From Alteriqipengyuania bathyomarina_B (GTDB lineage Bacteria > Pseudomonadota > Alphaproteobacteria > Sphingomonadales > Sphingomonadaceae): a stretch of 64,000 bases of DNA. The notes under the pieces were generated by a model. That model was not told where the DNA came from and did not search any database. It worked only from the letters and a program-made list of their open reading frames with translations. Of this stretch, positions 44,527-55,000 are shown piece after piece. The DNA is taken from contig NZ_JBCFZM010000002.1 in NCBI RefSeq assembly GCF_038594605.1, positions 620,001 to 684,000 on the forward strand. Reading direction: 5' to 3'. The stretch's first letter is position 1, and every line of letters begins with the position of its first letter. A program made the position numbers and the translations under genes.

Positions 44527-45306
44527 CTATCCCAGTTTCTCCCGCGCGCGGGGCCCGAAATGGTCGATGGCGGCGGAGTGCAGCTTGGGCGCGCACACCA
44601 GCAGGCCGAAGCTGCGCGGATCGCGCTTGTTATAGCCCAGCGGCTGGCCGAAGATATCGCTCACCGCCGCGCCCGCCTCGCGCGCGATCAGGGTCGAGGC
44701 GGCGATATCCCACTCGTAGCCCCAGCGCATGGTCGCCAGCAGATCGGCTTCGCCCGCCGCAACCATGGCGGCGCGCAGCGAGATGCCGTTCGGCTGGTCC
44801 ACCGAGACGAGCATCCTGTCGTCCTTCGCCAGATCGGCCGCGGGCACGCGCGCGCCATCGAACTCGGTCCGGCTCGACGCGGCAAGCCGCTGGCCATTGC
44901 GCAGCGCGCCCTGCCCGGCGGTGGCCTGCCAGCGCTCTTCGCGTGCAGGCGCCTCCAGCCAGGCGATCAGCGGACGCCCCGAACTGACCAGCGCGACCGA
45001 AACCGCCCAGCCCTTGCGCCCCCTGATGAAGTCGCGCGTACCGTCGATCGGGTCGACCACCCACACCAGCCGGTCGGTCAGGCGCGCGGCATCGTCCGCG
45101 CTTTCCTCCGACAGCCAGCCTGCGCTGGGGAGCAGCGCGGTCAGCTCCCGCCGCAAGAAGCGGTCGACCGCGACATCGGCCTCGCACACCGGATCGTTTG
45201 GGCCCTTGTGCCAGCTCGCGACCGAGTGGCCGGCACCCGGCCAGCTGTCCATCGCGATCCGGCCCGCTTCTCGCAGGATCGCTTCGAGGCGTGAATAATC
45301 GATCAT
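44527..45306 (-). CDS. Inositol monophosphatase/CysQ family phosphatase
   Basis: 259 aa. FIG superfamily: metal-binding motifs EES (SEESADD), DPIDGTRDFI and WDIAAST. Length and the C-terminal CAP region fit 3'(2'),5'-bisphosphate nucleotidase (CysQ), which clears PAP in sulfate assimilation. Other FIG substrates are possible. Start ATG 45306. Diverges from sucC. Confidence 0.87.
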   Translation of the reverse strand: MIDYSRLEAILREAGRIAMDSWPGAGHSVASWHKGPNDPVCEADVAVDRFLRRELTALLPSAGWLSEESADDAARLTDRLVWVVDPIDGTRDFIRGRKGWAVSVALVSSGRPLIAWLEAPAREERWQATAGQGALRNGQRLAASSRTEFDGARVPAADLAKDDRMLVSVDQPNGISLRAAMVAAGEADLLATMRWGYEWDIAASTLIAREAGAAVSDIFGQPLGYNKRDPRSFGLLVCAPKLHSAAIDHFGPRAREKLG

Positions 45307-45427
45307 GGCAATGCTGGAAGATGTGCGCGGGCCACACGCCCTTTTCAAGCGCCCGCATCCATGCTTATGCGCGTCGCGAATCAATCTTTTTCGCCGACGA
45401 TAGAGCCCGCAAAGGACGAAGCCCCCC

Positions 45428-46627
45428 ATGAACGTTCACGAATATCAGGCCAAGGACCTTCTCAGCCAGCACGGGATCGCCATCCCCAAGGGCATCCCCG
45501 CGATGACCGTGGAAGAAGCGGTCGCAGGCGCAAAGCAGCTGCCGGGGCCGCTCTATGTGGTGAAGGCGCAAATCCACGCGGGCGGACGCGGCAAGGGCAA
45601 GTTCAAGGAACTGGGCCCCGATGCCAAGGGCGGCGTGCGCCTCGCCAAGTCGATCGAGGAAGTCGAATCGAGCGCGCGCGAGATGCTCGGCAACACGCTG
45701 GTCACCGTGCAGACGGGCGACGAAGGCAAGGAAGTGAACCGCCTCTACGTCACCGACGGTGTTGACATTGCGAAGGAATACTACCTCGCGTTGCTGGTCG
45801 ACCGCGCCAGCGGCGAGGTTGCCATGGTCGCCTCGACCGAGGGCGGGATGGATATCGAAGAGGTGGCGCATTCCACGCCGGAAAAGATCACCACCATCAC
45901 CATCGATCCTGCGCAGGGCTTTATGCCGCACCACGGCCGCGCGGTGGCCTTCGCTCTGAAGCTGGAAGGCGATCTGAACAAGCAGGCGCAGAAGCTGTCG
46001 AAGCAGCTCTACGAAGCCTTCCTCGCCTATGATTGCGCGATGCTGGAGATCAACCCGTTGGTCGAAACCGGCGACGGTAACCTGCTGGTGCTCGACACCA
46101 AGATGAGCTTCGATTCGAACGCGATGTATCGCCAGAAGGAAGTCGAGAAGCTGCGCGACGTGACCGAGGAAGACGAAGCCGAGGTCGAGGCGAGCGAATA
46201 CGACCTCGCCTACATCAAGCTCGACGGCAACATCGGCTGCATGGTCAACGGCGCAGGGCTGGCGATGGCGACGATGGACATCATCAAGCTGAACGGCGCC
46301 TTCCCCGCCAACTTCCTCGATGTCGGCGGCGGCGCCGACAAGGAGAAGGTGACCGCGGCGTTCAAGCTGATCCTGAAGGACCCGGCGGTCGAGGGCATCC
46401 TCGTCAACATCTTCGGCGGGATCATGAAATGCGACGTGATTGCCGAAGGCATCGTCGCGGCAGCCAAGGAAGTGAACATCCAGGTCCCGCTGGTGGTTCG
46501 CCTCGAAGGCACCAATGTCGAAAAGGGCAAGGAAATCCTCGCAAATTCCGGCCTCGCCATCGTCCCTGCGGACGATCTGGGCGATGCAGCACGCAAGATC
46601 GTGGCCGAGGTGAAAGAGGCGGCGTAA
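45428..46627 (+). CDS. sucC: Succinyl-CoA synthetase beta subunit (ADP-forming)
   Basis: 399 aa. TCA cycle: substrate-level phosphorylation with succinyl-CoA. Features: MNVHEYQAKDLLSQHGI start, VKAQIHAGGRGKGKF ATP-grasp loop, LEINPLVET, and GGGADKEKV / NIFGGIMKCDVIAEGI at the C-terminus. Length typical. sucD is not in the window. A secreted protein overlaps its end by one base. Confidence 0.97.
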   Translation: MNVHEYQAKDLLSQHGIAIPKGIPAMTVEEAVAGAKQLPGPLYVVKAQIHAGGRGKGKFKELGPDAKGGVRLAKSIEEVESSAREMLGNTLVTVQTGDEGKEVNRLYVTDGVDIAKEYYLALLVDRASGEVAMVASTEGGMDIEEVAHSTPEKITTITIDPAQGFMPHHGRAVAFALKLEGDLNKQAQKLSKQLYEAFLAYDCAMLEINPLVETGDGNLLVLDTKMSFDSNAMYRQKEVEKLRDVTEEDEAEVEASEYDLAYIKLDGNIGCMVNGAGLAMATMDIIKLNGAFPANFLDVGGGADKEKVTAAFKLILKDPAVEGILVNIFGGIMKCDVIAEGIVAAAKEVNIQVPLVVRLEGTNVEKGKEILANSGLAIVPADDLGDAARKIVAEVKEAA

Positions 46628-47178
46628 TGCGCAAGGCACTGATCGGACTGGCAAGTCTCGCGATTGTCCTGGGTGGCGGCGCTTCGGCGCAGACGCCTTG
46701 GCCGACCATTGCCGACCGATCGGTGCTGAGCAGTTTCAAGCTCACGCCTGATTACGACACCTGCAGCGCCGAACTGATGGGCGGCGTCGAGCTGGCGCTG
46801 ACCGAGCACTACGCGGCGGGGCCAAGTGGCGAGGGCATTTACCGCGTCCTCGTCGTGGAGCAGGATACGCACAACCGCTACAGCGCGGGCGACTTCGTGA
46901 AGATGAAGTTCGATGGCAAGCCTGTCTGGGGCAAGGTCGTTGCCGCGCGCGGCGACCGCACGACCTTTGCCTTCGGCGCGGGACTATTGCGCGAACTCTG
47001 GTACGAAGGCGCTCTGCCCTTCGTCGAGTTCGCAGCGACCAAGGATCTTTTCGATCAGGATATCTACGATCAGATCGCCCTGCGCGACCCGGAAGGGGGC
47101 GAGAGCATGCTGATGGCCAACCGACAACTGGTCTCTGGCCTGGTAACGTGCTTCGAAGGTCTTTCGATGGGGGCGTGA
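46627..47178 (+). CDS. Hypothetical secreted protein downstream of sucC
   Basis: 183 aa. Signal peptide about 1-21 (ending ASAQ). The mature domain has one Cys near the start (DTCSAEL) and one near the end (LVTCFEG), likely a disulfide. No family recognised. Coupled to sucC by TAATG, so expressed with it, but a metabolic link is not evident. Confidence 0.6.
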   Translation: MRKALIGLASLAIVLGGGASAQTPWPTIADRSVLSSFKLTPDYDTCSAELMGGVELALTEHYAAGPSGEGIYRVLVVEQDTHNRYSAGDFVKMKFDGKPVWGKVVAARGDRTTFAFGAGLLRELWYEGALPFVEFAATKDLFDQDIYDQIALRDPEGGESMLMANRQLVSGLVTCFEGLSMGA

Positions 47179-47194
47179 GGCTCCCGACGCGAGC

Positions 47195-47818
47195 CTAGAA
47201 CATGCCTCCGCCGCTGCCGCCACCACCGCTGCTCAAAAGCACCTGCGTGACGAGCACATAGAACGCGGCGCCGCTGCCCAGGAAAGCGAGCAGCATCAGC
47301 AGCCCGTCGCGCACGGTCAGCGCGATACCGAAGGCCGCGATTACCGCCATCGGCAGTGCGACCGCGAAGGGCACCAGCTCGAGCGGCGGAACCGCGAGGC
47401 ACAGCAGTGCGACCACCCCGGCGGCGATGCGTGCGGCGGTCCGGCCGGTGAAGCGCTTGAGCCGGCCGTGGAAGATCTTGTCCATCCACTTGGCCACGCC
47501 CTCCATATCTTCGGCCGCGTTGGCGAGCTTTTCACCGTCGACCGAACGGTTCTTGAGAATGCCGGGCAGCCACAGGTGATCCTTGCCGAACACCAGTTGC
47601 ACCGCGATCAGCAGCAGCGTGGCCGCCAGGATCGTCGGCACCGTCGGGATGCCGCCGACGGGCGAGACGCCGATCAGCGCGGGCACCAGCAGCACCGGCC
47701 CGTAGGTCCGCGTGCCAAACGCATCGACGATATCGCCGATCGAGACCGTATCGTTCTTGTCGCCGATCTCGGTCAGGCGATCGATGATGCCGCACACGCT
47801 GTTCGGTTTATCTGCCAT
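47195..47818 (-). CDS. ExoD-family exopolysaccharide synthesis protein
   Basis: 207 aa. ExoD signature: DRLTEIGDKNDTVSIGDIVDAFGTRTYGPVLLVPALIGVSPVGGIPTVPTILA in outline, followed by transmembrane segments. ExoD was found in Rhizobium exopolysaccharide mutants; the biochemical role is unknown. Ends with a Gly/Ser-rich tail. Convergent with the secreted-protein gene upstream. Confidence 0.85.
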   Translation of the reverse strand: MADKPNSVCGIIDRLTEIGDKNDTVSIGDIVDAFGTRTYGPVLLVPALIGVSPVGGIPTVPTILAATLLLIAVQLVFGKDHLWLPGILKNRSVDGEKLANAAEDMEGVAKWMDKIFHGRLKRFTGRTAARIAAGVVALLCLAVPPLELVPFAVALPMAVIAAFGIALTVRDGLLMLLAFLGSGAAFYVLVTQVLLSSGGGGSGGGMF

Positions 47819-48068
47819 GAAACTGCAAGCTCCGGCTCGTCGCGTTGGTTCCTATCATGCTCAAGGCGTGATTCGCGAAGTCGGGGCCCACCCCGTGCAC
47901 CGACACGCTTTGGTATGAGACCTTACGCTACGCTTTCGCGCAGGTCCGCCGCACCCCTTGACGCCGCTGTTTCCGGAACGCAACACCGCCCCCAGCCATT
48001 CGTTAGGCAAGCCATTTTGCGGCCCGGGTAGAAAATCGCCGGGTCGATCACGGGAAAGGACACGACCC

Positions 48069-48815
48069 ATGAAAATACTCGTCCCCGTCAAGCGGGTGAT
48101 CGATTACAATGTCAAACCGCGCGTCAAGGCAGACGGCTCCGGCGTGGATCTCGCCAACGTCAAGATGAGCATGAACCCGTTCGACGAGATCGCGGTCGAG
48201 GAAGCGATCCGGATCAAGGAGGCGGGCAACGCCGAAGAGATCGTTGCGGTCTCGGTCGGCCCGGCCAAGGCGCAGGAAACGCTGCGTACCGCGCTCGCCA
48301 TGGGTGCCGACCGCGCGATTCTGGTGGAATCGGACGAAGATCTCGAACCGCTTGCGGTGGCCAAGATCCTCAAGGCGATCGTCGAAGAGGAACAGCCCGG
48401 CCTCGTGCTGCTGGGCAAGCAGTCGATTTCCGACGACAGCAACCAGACGGGCCAGATGCTCGCCGCGCTGCTCGACCGGCCGCAGGGCACCTTCGCGAAC
48501 ACGATCGAGCTCGACGGAGACTCGGTCACCGTGAAGCGCGAAGTCGATGGCGGGCTCGAAACGGTCAAACTGACGCTGCCTGCCATCGTCACCACCGACC
48601 TGCGCCTGAACGAGCCGCGCTACGCCTCGCTCCCCAACATCATGAAGGCGAAGAAGAAGCCGCTCGACACCAAGAGCCCGGCCGATTTCGGCGTCGACAC
48701 CGCGCCGCGCCTCAAGACCACCAAGGTCTCCGAACCGCCCGTGCGGCAGGCAGGCGAAAAGGTCGAGGATGTCGATGCGCTGGTCGCCAAGGTGAAGGCG
48801 CTGGGTATCGTTTGA
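48069..48815 (+). CDS. etfB: Electron transfer flavoprotein beta subunit
   Basis: 248 aa. Works with EtfA to move electrons from acyl-CoA dehydrogenases to ETF-QO. Motifs: VPVKRVIDYNVKPRVK, NPFDEIAVEEA, LGKQSISDDSNQTGQMLAALL (family signature). Start ATG with weak upstream purines. etfA follows after 64 bases. Confidence 0.97.
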   Translation: MKILVPVKRVIDYNVKPRVKADGSGVDLANVKMSMNPFDEIAVEEAIRIKEAGNAEEIVAVSVGPAKAQETLRTALAMGADRAILVESDEDLEPLAVAKILKAIVEEEQPGLVLLGKQSISDDSNQTGQMLAALLDRPQGTFANTIELDGDSVTVKREVDGGLETVKLTLPAIVTTDLRLNEPRYASLPNIMKAKKKPLDTKSPADFGVDTAPRLKTTKVSEPPVRQAGEKVEDVDALVAKVKALGIV

Positions 48816-48879
48816 GGTTTGAGGATTTTGCGTTCGCGCCGAGCCTGACTCCGCGCGAACGGCGACAAGGAAGTATCAC

Positions 48880-49809
48880 ATGAAAACTCTCGTTCTGGTC
48901 GAACACGACAACGAAGAAGTAAAGGACGCGACGCTCGCTACGGTCACCGCGGCATCGAAGCTCGGTGAAGTCCACCTGCTGGTCGCAGGCGCGCATTGCG
49001 CGGGCGTTGCCGATCAAGCCGCCAAGATCGCGGGCGTGGGCAAGGTCCACCTCGCCGACGACGCGGCCTACAAGGACATGCTGGCGGAGAATATCGCGCC
49101 GCTGGCCGCCAAGCTGATGGCCAACCACGACGCCTTCGTCGCGCCTGCCACCACGACCGGCAAGAACATCGCGCCGCGCGTCGCCGCACTGCTCGACGTG
49201 ATGCAGATCTCCGAGATCATGAGCGTGGAAGGCGAGAAGACCTTCACCCGCCCGATCTACGCGGGCAACGCGATCGCCACGGTCGAAAGCACCGAGGACA
49301 AGCTCGTGCTGACCGTGCGCGGCACCGCATTCGACAAGGCCGAGGCCGAAGGCGGCAGCGGCACCGTGGAGAAGGTGGAGACCACCGGCGATGCGGGCAC
49401 CTCCGAATTCGTGAGCCGCGAACTCGCCGAAAGCGAGCGCCCCGAACTGACCAGCGCAAGCGTGGTCGTGTCGGGCGGCCGCGCGCTGAAGGACGCGGAG
49501 ACCTTCGAGGAATACATCACTCCGCTGGCCGACAAGCTCGGCGCCGCGATCGGCGCGAGCCGCGCGGCGGTCGACGCGGGTTATGTGCCCAACGACTATC
49601 AGGTCGGCCAGACGGGTAAGATCGTCGCGCCGGAAGCCTATTTCGCAATCGGCATCTCGGGCGCGATCCAGCACCTTGCGGGCATGAAGGACTCCAAGGT
49701 CATCATCGCGATCAACAAGGACGAGGACGCCCCGATCTTCCAGGTCGCGGACATCGGCCTGGTGGCGGACCTGTTCAAGGCGGTGCCCGAGCTGACCGAG
49801 AAGCTCTGA
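48880..49809 (+). CDS. etfA: Electron transfer flavoprotein alpha subunit
   Basis: 309 aa. FAD-binding C-terminal domain intact: VVSGGRALKDAETFEEYI, GASRAAVDAGYVPNDYQVGQTGKIVAPEAYFAIGISGAIQHLAGMKDSKVIIAINKDEDAPIF. N-terminal adenine-binding-like half shorter, as usual. Ends the etfBA operon. A strong intrinsic terminator lies 75 bases after it, inside the next gene. Confidence 0.97.
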   Translation: MKTLVLVEHDNEEVKDATLATVTAASKLGEVHLLVAGAHCAGVADQAAKIAGVGKVHLADDAAYKDMLAENIAPLAAKLMANHDAFVAPATTTGKNIAPRVAALLDVMQISEIMSVEGEKTFTRPIYAGNAIATVESTEDKLVLTVRGTAFDKAEAEGGSGTVEKVETTGDAGTSEFVSRELAESERPELTSASVVVSGGRALKDAETFEEYITPLADKLGAAIGASRAAVDAGYVPNDYQVGQTGKIVAPEAYFAIGISGAIQHLAGMKDSKVIIAINKDEDAPIFQVADIGLVADLFKAVPELTEKL

Positions 49810-49857
49810 TTGGCAAGTGCCTTGATCCGGCCATGAAGCGGGAATAGCCTCTGCCGG

Positions 49858-50769
49858 ATGATCAGAGGGATATCGAGATTCACAGCCGCCGCCGGGGTTT
49901 TTGCCTCGGCGGCGGCTTTTTCGTCGATGGCCAGCGCGCAGGACGTTTCTGAAATCATTCAGCCATCCTCACCCTAGAATCTCGATTATGGGGAAAGCAG
50001 GTGCCGGATCGGTCGTACTTTCGGAGAGGGCGACAACAAGCACGTTTTCATCCTGGATCGCTTTGGGCCGGCCGATAGCTTTGACCTGATTGTGGCGGGA
50101 CCGGCTGTCGAACGTCTCAAGCCCGACAGAAGATCGCCGGGTCTATCCGTGAAATTTGGCCCGGACGAAGCCCTTCAGGATAGGTCCTTCTTCCTCTCGA
50201 CCTTTCCGGAAATCGGCGCGGCTGTGACAGGGACGATGACATCTGCACCTCGGGGAGAGAAAGAGACGGAGCGAGAATCAGACGATAACCCGATGGTTTA
50301 TCGCATCTCTTCCGAAAGAGAGGATGCAATCCAATGGTTCGGCATGCGAACCGAAGATTCCAGCGGCTTTCGTTTTGAAACGGGATCGATGGGCAAGATC
50401 ATGGAGGCGATGCGGGAATGCACGCTCGACCTGATGTCGGGATGGGGAATCGATCTCGAACGTCATAAGAGCATGACGCGCCGGCCCAAGCCAGCAAACG
50501 ATGCGAGCGACTGGGTGACGGTCTCCGATTACAGAAGTTCTTTGATCAGTCGGGGCGATCAAGGAATTATACGGTTCCGGTTGAGCATCGATACTGATGG
50601 ACGCCCCACGCAATGTCACATCCAAGGGGGCGATGCGTCGGAAGCTCTGGAGGACTATGCTTGCGGATTGCTCGTTCGAAGAGCTCGGTTCGAGCCCGCC
50701 TTGGACAAGAACGGTGAGGCCATGGAAAGTTTTTATCGCGGGTCGGTGCGCTTCACGATCCCAAGGTGA
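49858..50769 (+). pseudogene. Secreted TonB-C-like protein gene interrupted by an in-frame TAG
   Basis: One reading frame starts at ATG 49858 with a good signal peptide (ending SMASAQ), stops at TAG 49975-49977, and continues in the same frame without any further stop to 50769. Residues just after the TAG (NLDYGESRCRIGRTFGEG) read as protein, and the C-terminal domain (FRLSIDTDGRPTQCHI, YACGLLVRRARFEPALDKNG) looks like a TonB C-terminal-type fold. In related proteins a Trp commonly precedes a NxDY segment, so a TGG to TAG change is a natural explanation (inference). The remaining 3' frame could restart at GTG 50092, but it would lack the signal peptide. Confidence 0.65.
49884..49921 (+). terminator. 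Intrinsic terminator of etfBA, inside the next gene's signal-peptide codons
   Basis: AGCCGCCGCCG pairs perfectly with CGGCGGCGGCT across a 12-base loop (11 pairs), followed by TTTTT (stem T included). It lies from about 26 bases inside the broken gene's coding start. Confidence 0.8.
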
Positions 50770-50788
50770 TCCGAGTTCCTGAGCGCGC

Positions 50789-52087
50789 CTAGAACACCTG
50801 CACCACCGCATGCAGCGTGATCCCGACCAGCCCGCCGACCAGCGTGCCGTTGATACGGATGAACTGGAGGTCGCGGCCCACGGCGCTTTCGATCCGGTCG
50901 CTTACCGTACCAGCATCCCAGCGCTTCACCGTCTCGGACACCAACGCGACGATCTGCGCGCCGTAGCGTGAGGTCATCCCCACCGCCGTGCGCCGCGAGA
51001 AGCGGTTGATCTGCGATTGCAGCCGGGCGTCCTGCTGCAGCGCGCGGCCGATCTCGCGCATGCCTTCGCGCAGTTCGGTGCCGATGCCGCTTTCGGGGTT
51101 TCGCGCGCGGGCGATCAGCGAGCGGCGGATGCGTTCCCACACGCCCATCCACCAGTCGGCCAGCGCGGGATTTTCCAGCAGGTCCATCTTCACCGCTTCG
51201 ACCTTAGCCTGCAGCTCAGGATCGGTCTTCAGTTGCGCAGCCAGCTTGACCAGCGCCGTGTCGATCCGCCCGCGCATCGGATGCTCGGGATCGACCAGCA
51301 CTTCGGCCAGCAGGCGATACACGCCGTCGAGCACCGAGGAGGAGATGCGCGCGTCGAGCCCGGTCCAGCGCAGCACCGAATTGGCGCGGCTGCGGATGAT
51401 CTCGCGCACCGCCTCCTCATTGTCTTCCAGCGTCAGGCCCGCCCAGCGGATCAGCCCGTCGAGCAACGGGCGATGGCGGCCGTCAGCGATGAGGTTCTCC
51501 AGCAGGCTGCCGAGTAGCGTAGCGAGTTCGATCTTGGAAAGCTGTCCCGCAAGCCCGGCGCGAACCCGCAGGCCGAGCCGTTCGGGATCGAGCGATTCGA
51601 GCACTTCGGCAATCAGCTCCGCGCCCCCGCCCATGAACCGCGACCGCTCGCCCCCCTCGCGATTGACGAGGAACCCGCCGAGCGCTTCGGCGACGTTCAT
51701 GCGCCGCATCCGCCGCGCGACCACCGAGGGGGTGAGGAAATTGTCGCGCAGGAACTGCGCCATCGTGTCCGCGATCCGATCCTTCTTGCGCGGGATGATC
51801 GCGGTATGCGGGATCGGCACGCTCAGCGGGTGGCGGAACAGCGCGGTCACCGCGAACCAGTCCGCCAGCCCGCCGACCATCGCGGCCTCGGCGAAGGCGT
51901 TGACGTAGCCGAGGCCCGGTGCCCATTGCGGGTAAGCACCCATCGCCCAGTGGCTGACCGCGAAAATCGCCGCCATCAGCACCAGCATCGCCGTCGCCGT
52001 ACGGCGCATGGTCCTGGCCCGATCGGGATCGGGGGGGGCCGGCGTCGCGCCACCGCCGGACAGGGCGATGATGGGCTCGCGCGTCAC
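50789..52087 (-). CDS. DUF445 family membrane protein
   Basis: 432 aa. DUF445 organisation: N-terminal transmembrane segment (TAMLVLMAAIFAVSHWA), GYVNAFAEAAMVGGLADWFAVTALFRHPL block, long helical middle region, and a C-terminal membrane segment (INGTLVGGLVGITLHAVVQVF). Function unknown. GTG start overlaps the stop of the RND permease (GTGA). Confidence 0.88.
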   Translation of the reverse strand: MTREPIIALSGGGATPAPPDPDRARTMRRTATAMLVLMAAIFAVSHWAMGAYPQWAPGLGYVNAFAEAAMVGGLADWFAVTALFRHPLSVPIPHTAIIPRKKDRIADTMAQFLRDNFLTPSVVARRMRRMNVAEALGGFLVNREGGERSRFMGGGAELIAEVLESLDPERLGLRVRAGLAGQLSKIELATLLGSLLENLIADGRHRPLLDGLIRWAGLTLEDNEEAVREIIRSRANSVLRWTGLDARISSSVLDGVYRLLAEVLVDPEHPMRGRIDTALVKLAAQLKTDPELQAKVEAVKMDLLENPALADWWMGVWERIRRSLIARARNPESGIGTELREGMREIGRALQQDARLQSQINRFSRRTAVGMTSRYGAQIVALVSETVKRWDAGTVSDRIESAVGRDLQFIRINGTLVGGLVGITLHAVVQVF

Positions 52088-55000
52088 TCGGCGGGTTCGG
52101 GATCCGCTGCGCCGCCAGGGTGGCGGCCGGCCGTGTCATCGCCGGGGCGGTAGCTGAGCATACGCTCGCGCAACCATGGCCCGACGCGCTTCTCGAACCC
52201 GTCGGCGAGGCTGAAGCCAGCGGGCACGATCAGCAACGTCAGCACGGTGGAGACGACCAGCCCGCCGATGACCATCGTGCCCATCGGGGCGCGCCATGCT
52301 CCGTCGCCCGAGCCGAGCACGCCGGAGAGCGCGGTGGGGATCATCCCGGCGGTCATCGCGAAGGTCGTCATCACGATCGGCTGGGCACGCTTGTGGCCGG
52401 CATCGAGGATCGCGTCCATCTTGTCGCGCCCTTCGGCCATCGCCTCGATCGCGAAGTCGATCAGCAGGATCGAGTTCTTGGAAACGATCCCCAGCAACAG
52501 CAGCACCCCGATATAGACCGGCATCGACTGCGGCTGGCCGACGAACCAGACGAGGAAGATACCGCCCAGCGGCGCGAGCGCGAGACTGGTCATGTTGACC
52601 AGCGGGCTCATCAAGCGCTTGTAGAGCAGCACCAGCACCGCGAACACCAGCAGGATACCGGCGATGACGGCGTACATCAGGCTGACCTGAAGCTCGTCCT
52701 GCCATTGCTCCTCGCCAACCGCATCGCGGGTGACGCCTTGCGGGAGGTCCTGCAACGCAGGAAGGCCATCGATCTGCTCGCGCGCGGTGCCGCTGACGAC
52801 ACCCTGCGCAAGATCGGCACCGACCAGCACGCGGCGGCTCTGGTTGTAGCGCTGGATCGCGGTCGGGCCGGAGCCGAAGCTGATATCCGCCACGCGCGAC
52901 AATGGCACGGTGTTACCGCCCAGCGTGGGCACGGGCAGATTCTCGATCGTGGTCAGGCTCTCGCGCGAGGATTCGGGCAGCTTCACCGTGATCGGGATCT
53001 GCCGGTCTGAGAGCGAGAACTTGGCCGCATTCTGCTCGATCTCGCCCAGCGTTGCGATGCGGATGGTCTGGCTCAAAGCTGCAGTCGACACCCCAAGGTC
53101 CGCCGCGAGGTCGGGACGCGGCTGGATGATCAGCTCGGGCCGGTTGAGGTCAGCCTCGATCCGCGGCGCCACCAGCGTGTCGAGCCCCTTCATCTGTTCG
53201 ACCAGCTGCGAAGCGGTCTCTTCGAGCACGGCCGGGTCCGATCCGGCGAGCATGACGGTGATGTCGCGCCCGCTGCCGCCACCGCCGCCCTGCTGCGACT
53301 GGAAGCGCACGCGGGCATCGGGGATCTTGGCGAGTTCGGGCGCCAGTTCCCGCTCGAACTGATAGGACTTGCGCTCACGGTCGGGCGACAGCGTGATGTA
53401 GAGCGAGGCATTGCCCACCCGCACCCGTTCGAGTGCGCGTTCGACCTCGGGCTGCTCGTAAAGGATTGCGGCAACGCGGTCGGCCACCCTCTCGGTGTCC
53501 TCCAGCGTGGTGCCCGGCACCATCTCGATCTGGACCTGGCTGTTGTCGCTATCGACCAGCGGCTGGAACTGTGCCGGTACGCTCATGAACAGCTGGACGG
53601 TCAGCAGCAGTGCGAAATAGCCGATCATCAGCATCCACACGCGGTGATCGTAGAACCGCGCGGTCATGTAGCTGACCGCATCCGGGCGACGCCCGAGCAG
53701 ACGGACGCCGAGGAAGCCGGCCCATCCGCCACCGATCGCGGCGAGCAACGCGAGGAAGCCGACGAAAATCTGCCCGGCCGTCACGGAGGCGAAGTCGAAC
53801 CCGGCCTGCGCTGCCTCCTGCCCCGCTTCGGGCGCGGCGGCGCCAACGCCGAACAGCATCGAGAAAATACCGCCGACGATGAAGAAGGATGCCGCCGCGG
53901 CGAGGAGCACGCCGATGATGCCCAGCACGAACGCGAAAATGCGCGCGATGGGATGCCCCGCCTTCAGCAGGAGCCGCAGCAGTTCGATGCCCTTAACGAG
54001 CACCCAGCCCACCAGGAAGGCGCCTGCGATTGCGATGGCGAATTGAACGATCCCGATCAGGCGGTTGTAAAACATGCCCGCCGTGGATTCGGGCGAGGAT
54101 GCGACCGCGCTGCCCACCTTCTCCGCCAGTCCGAGACCGCCGAGCAGCGAGTGCAGAACGAAGAACGTATAGCCGGTCGCGCCAATCAGCAGCAGCACGG
54201 TCAGCAACAGCATGAACATGTAGGCGAAGCGGTTGTGCGGCGCTTCGACCGCCGCGCGGCGGGTGAGCATCTTGCCGCGGTCGAGCGACCAGTGGAGGAT
54301 GCTCATATAGCGGTCCATCATCGGGCCTTCGCCGTGTTCGGCGTGGCCCTTGGACTTGAGGAAATAGGCTGCCAGCATTGGCGTGATAAGGCGCGCCACG
54401 GCGAGCGACATGAGCACCGCGACCACCACGGTGATCCCGAAGTTCTTGAAAAACTGCCCCGAAATGCCGGGCATCAGGCCCACCGGCAGGAATACCGCAA
54501 CGATGCAGAAACTGGTTGCGACCACGGGCAGGCCGATCTCGTCGGCCGCCTCGATCGATGCCTGATAGGCATTCTTGCCCATTCGCATGTGTCTGACGAT
54601 GTTCTCGATCTCGACGATCGCATCGTCGACCAGCACGCCTGCGACCAGCGCCAGCGCCAGCAGCGACAGCGAGTTCAGGTTGAACCCCAGCAGATCCATG
54701 AACCAGAAGGTCGGGATCGCGGAAAGCGGGATGGCGACGGCGGAAATGAAGGTCGCGCGCCAGTCGCGCAGGAAGAAGAACACCACGACCACCGCGAGCA
54801 GCGCGCCCTCGATCATCATCGCCATCGAGCTTTCGTACTGCTCTTCGGTATATTTCACCGAGTCGGTCAGCTGGATGAAGCGCACACCGGGGTTTTCGGC
54901 CTCGATCTTTTCAATCTCCGCCAGCGCGCCCTGGAAGGTCGACACGTCCGACGCGCCCTTGGCGCGCGACATGGCGAAATTGACGACCTCCTTGTCCTGC

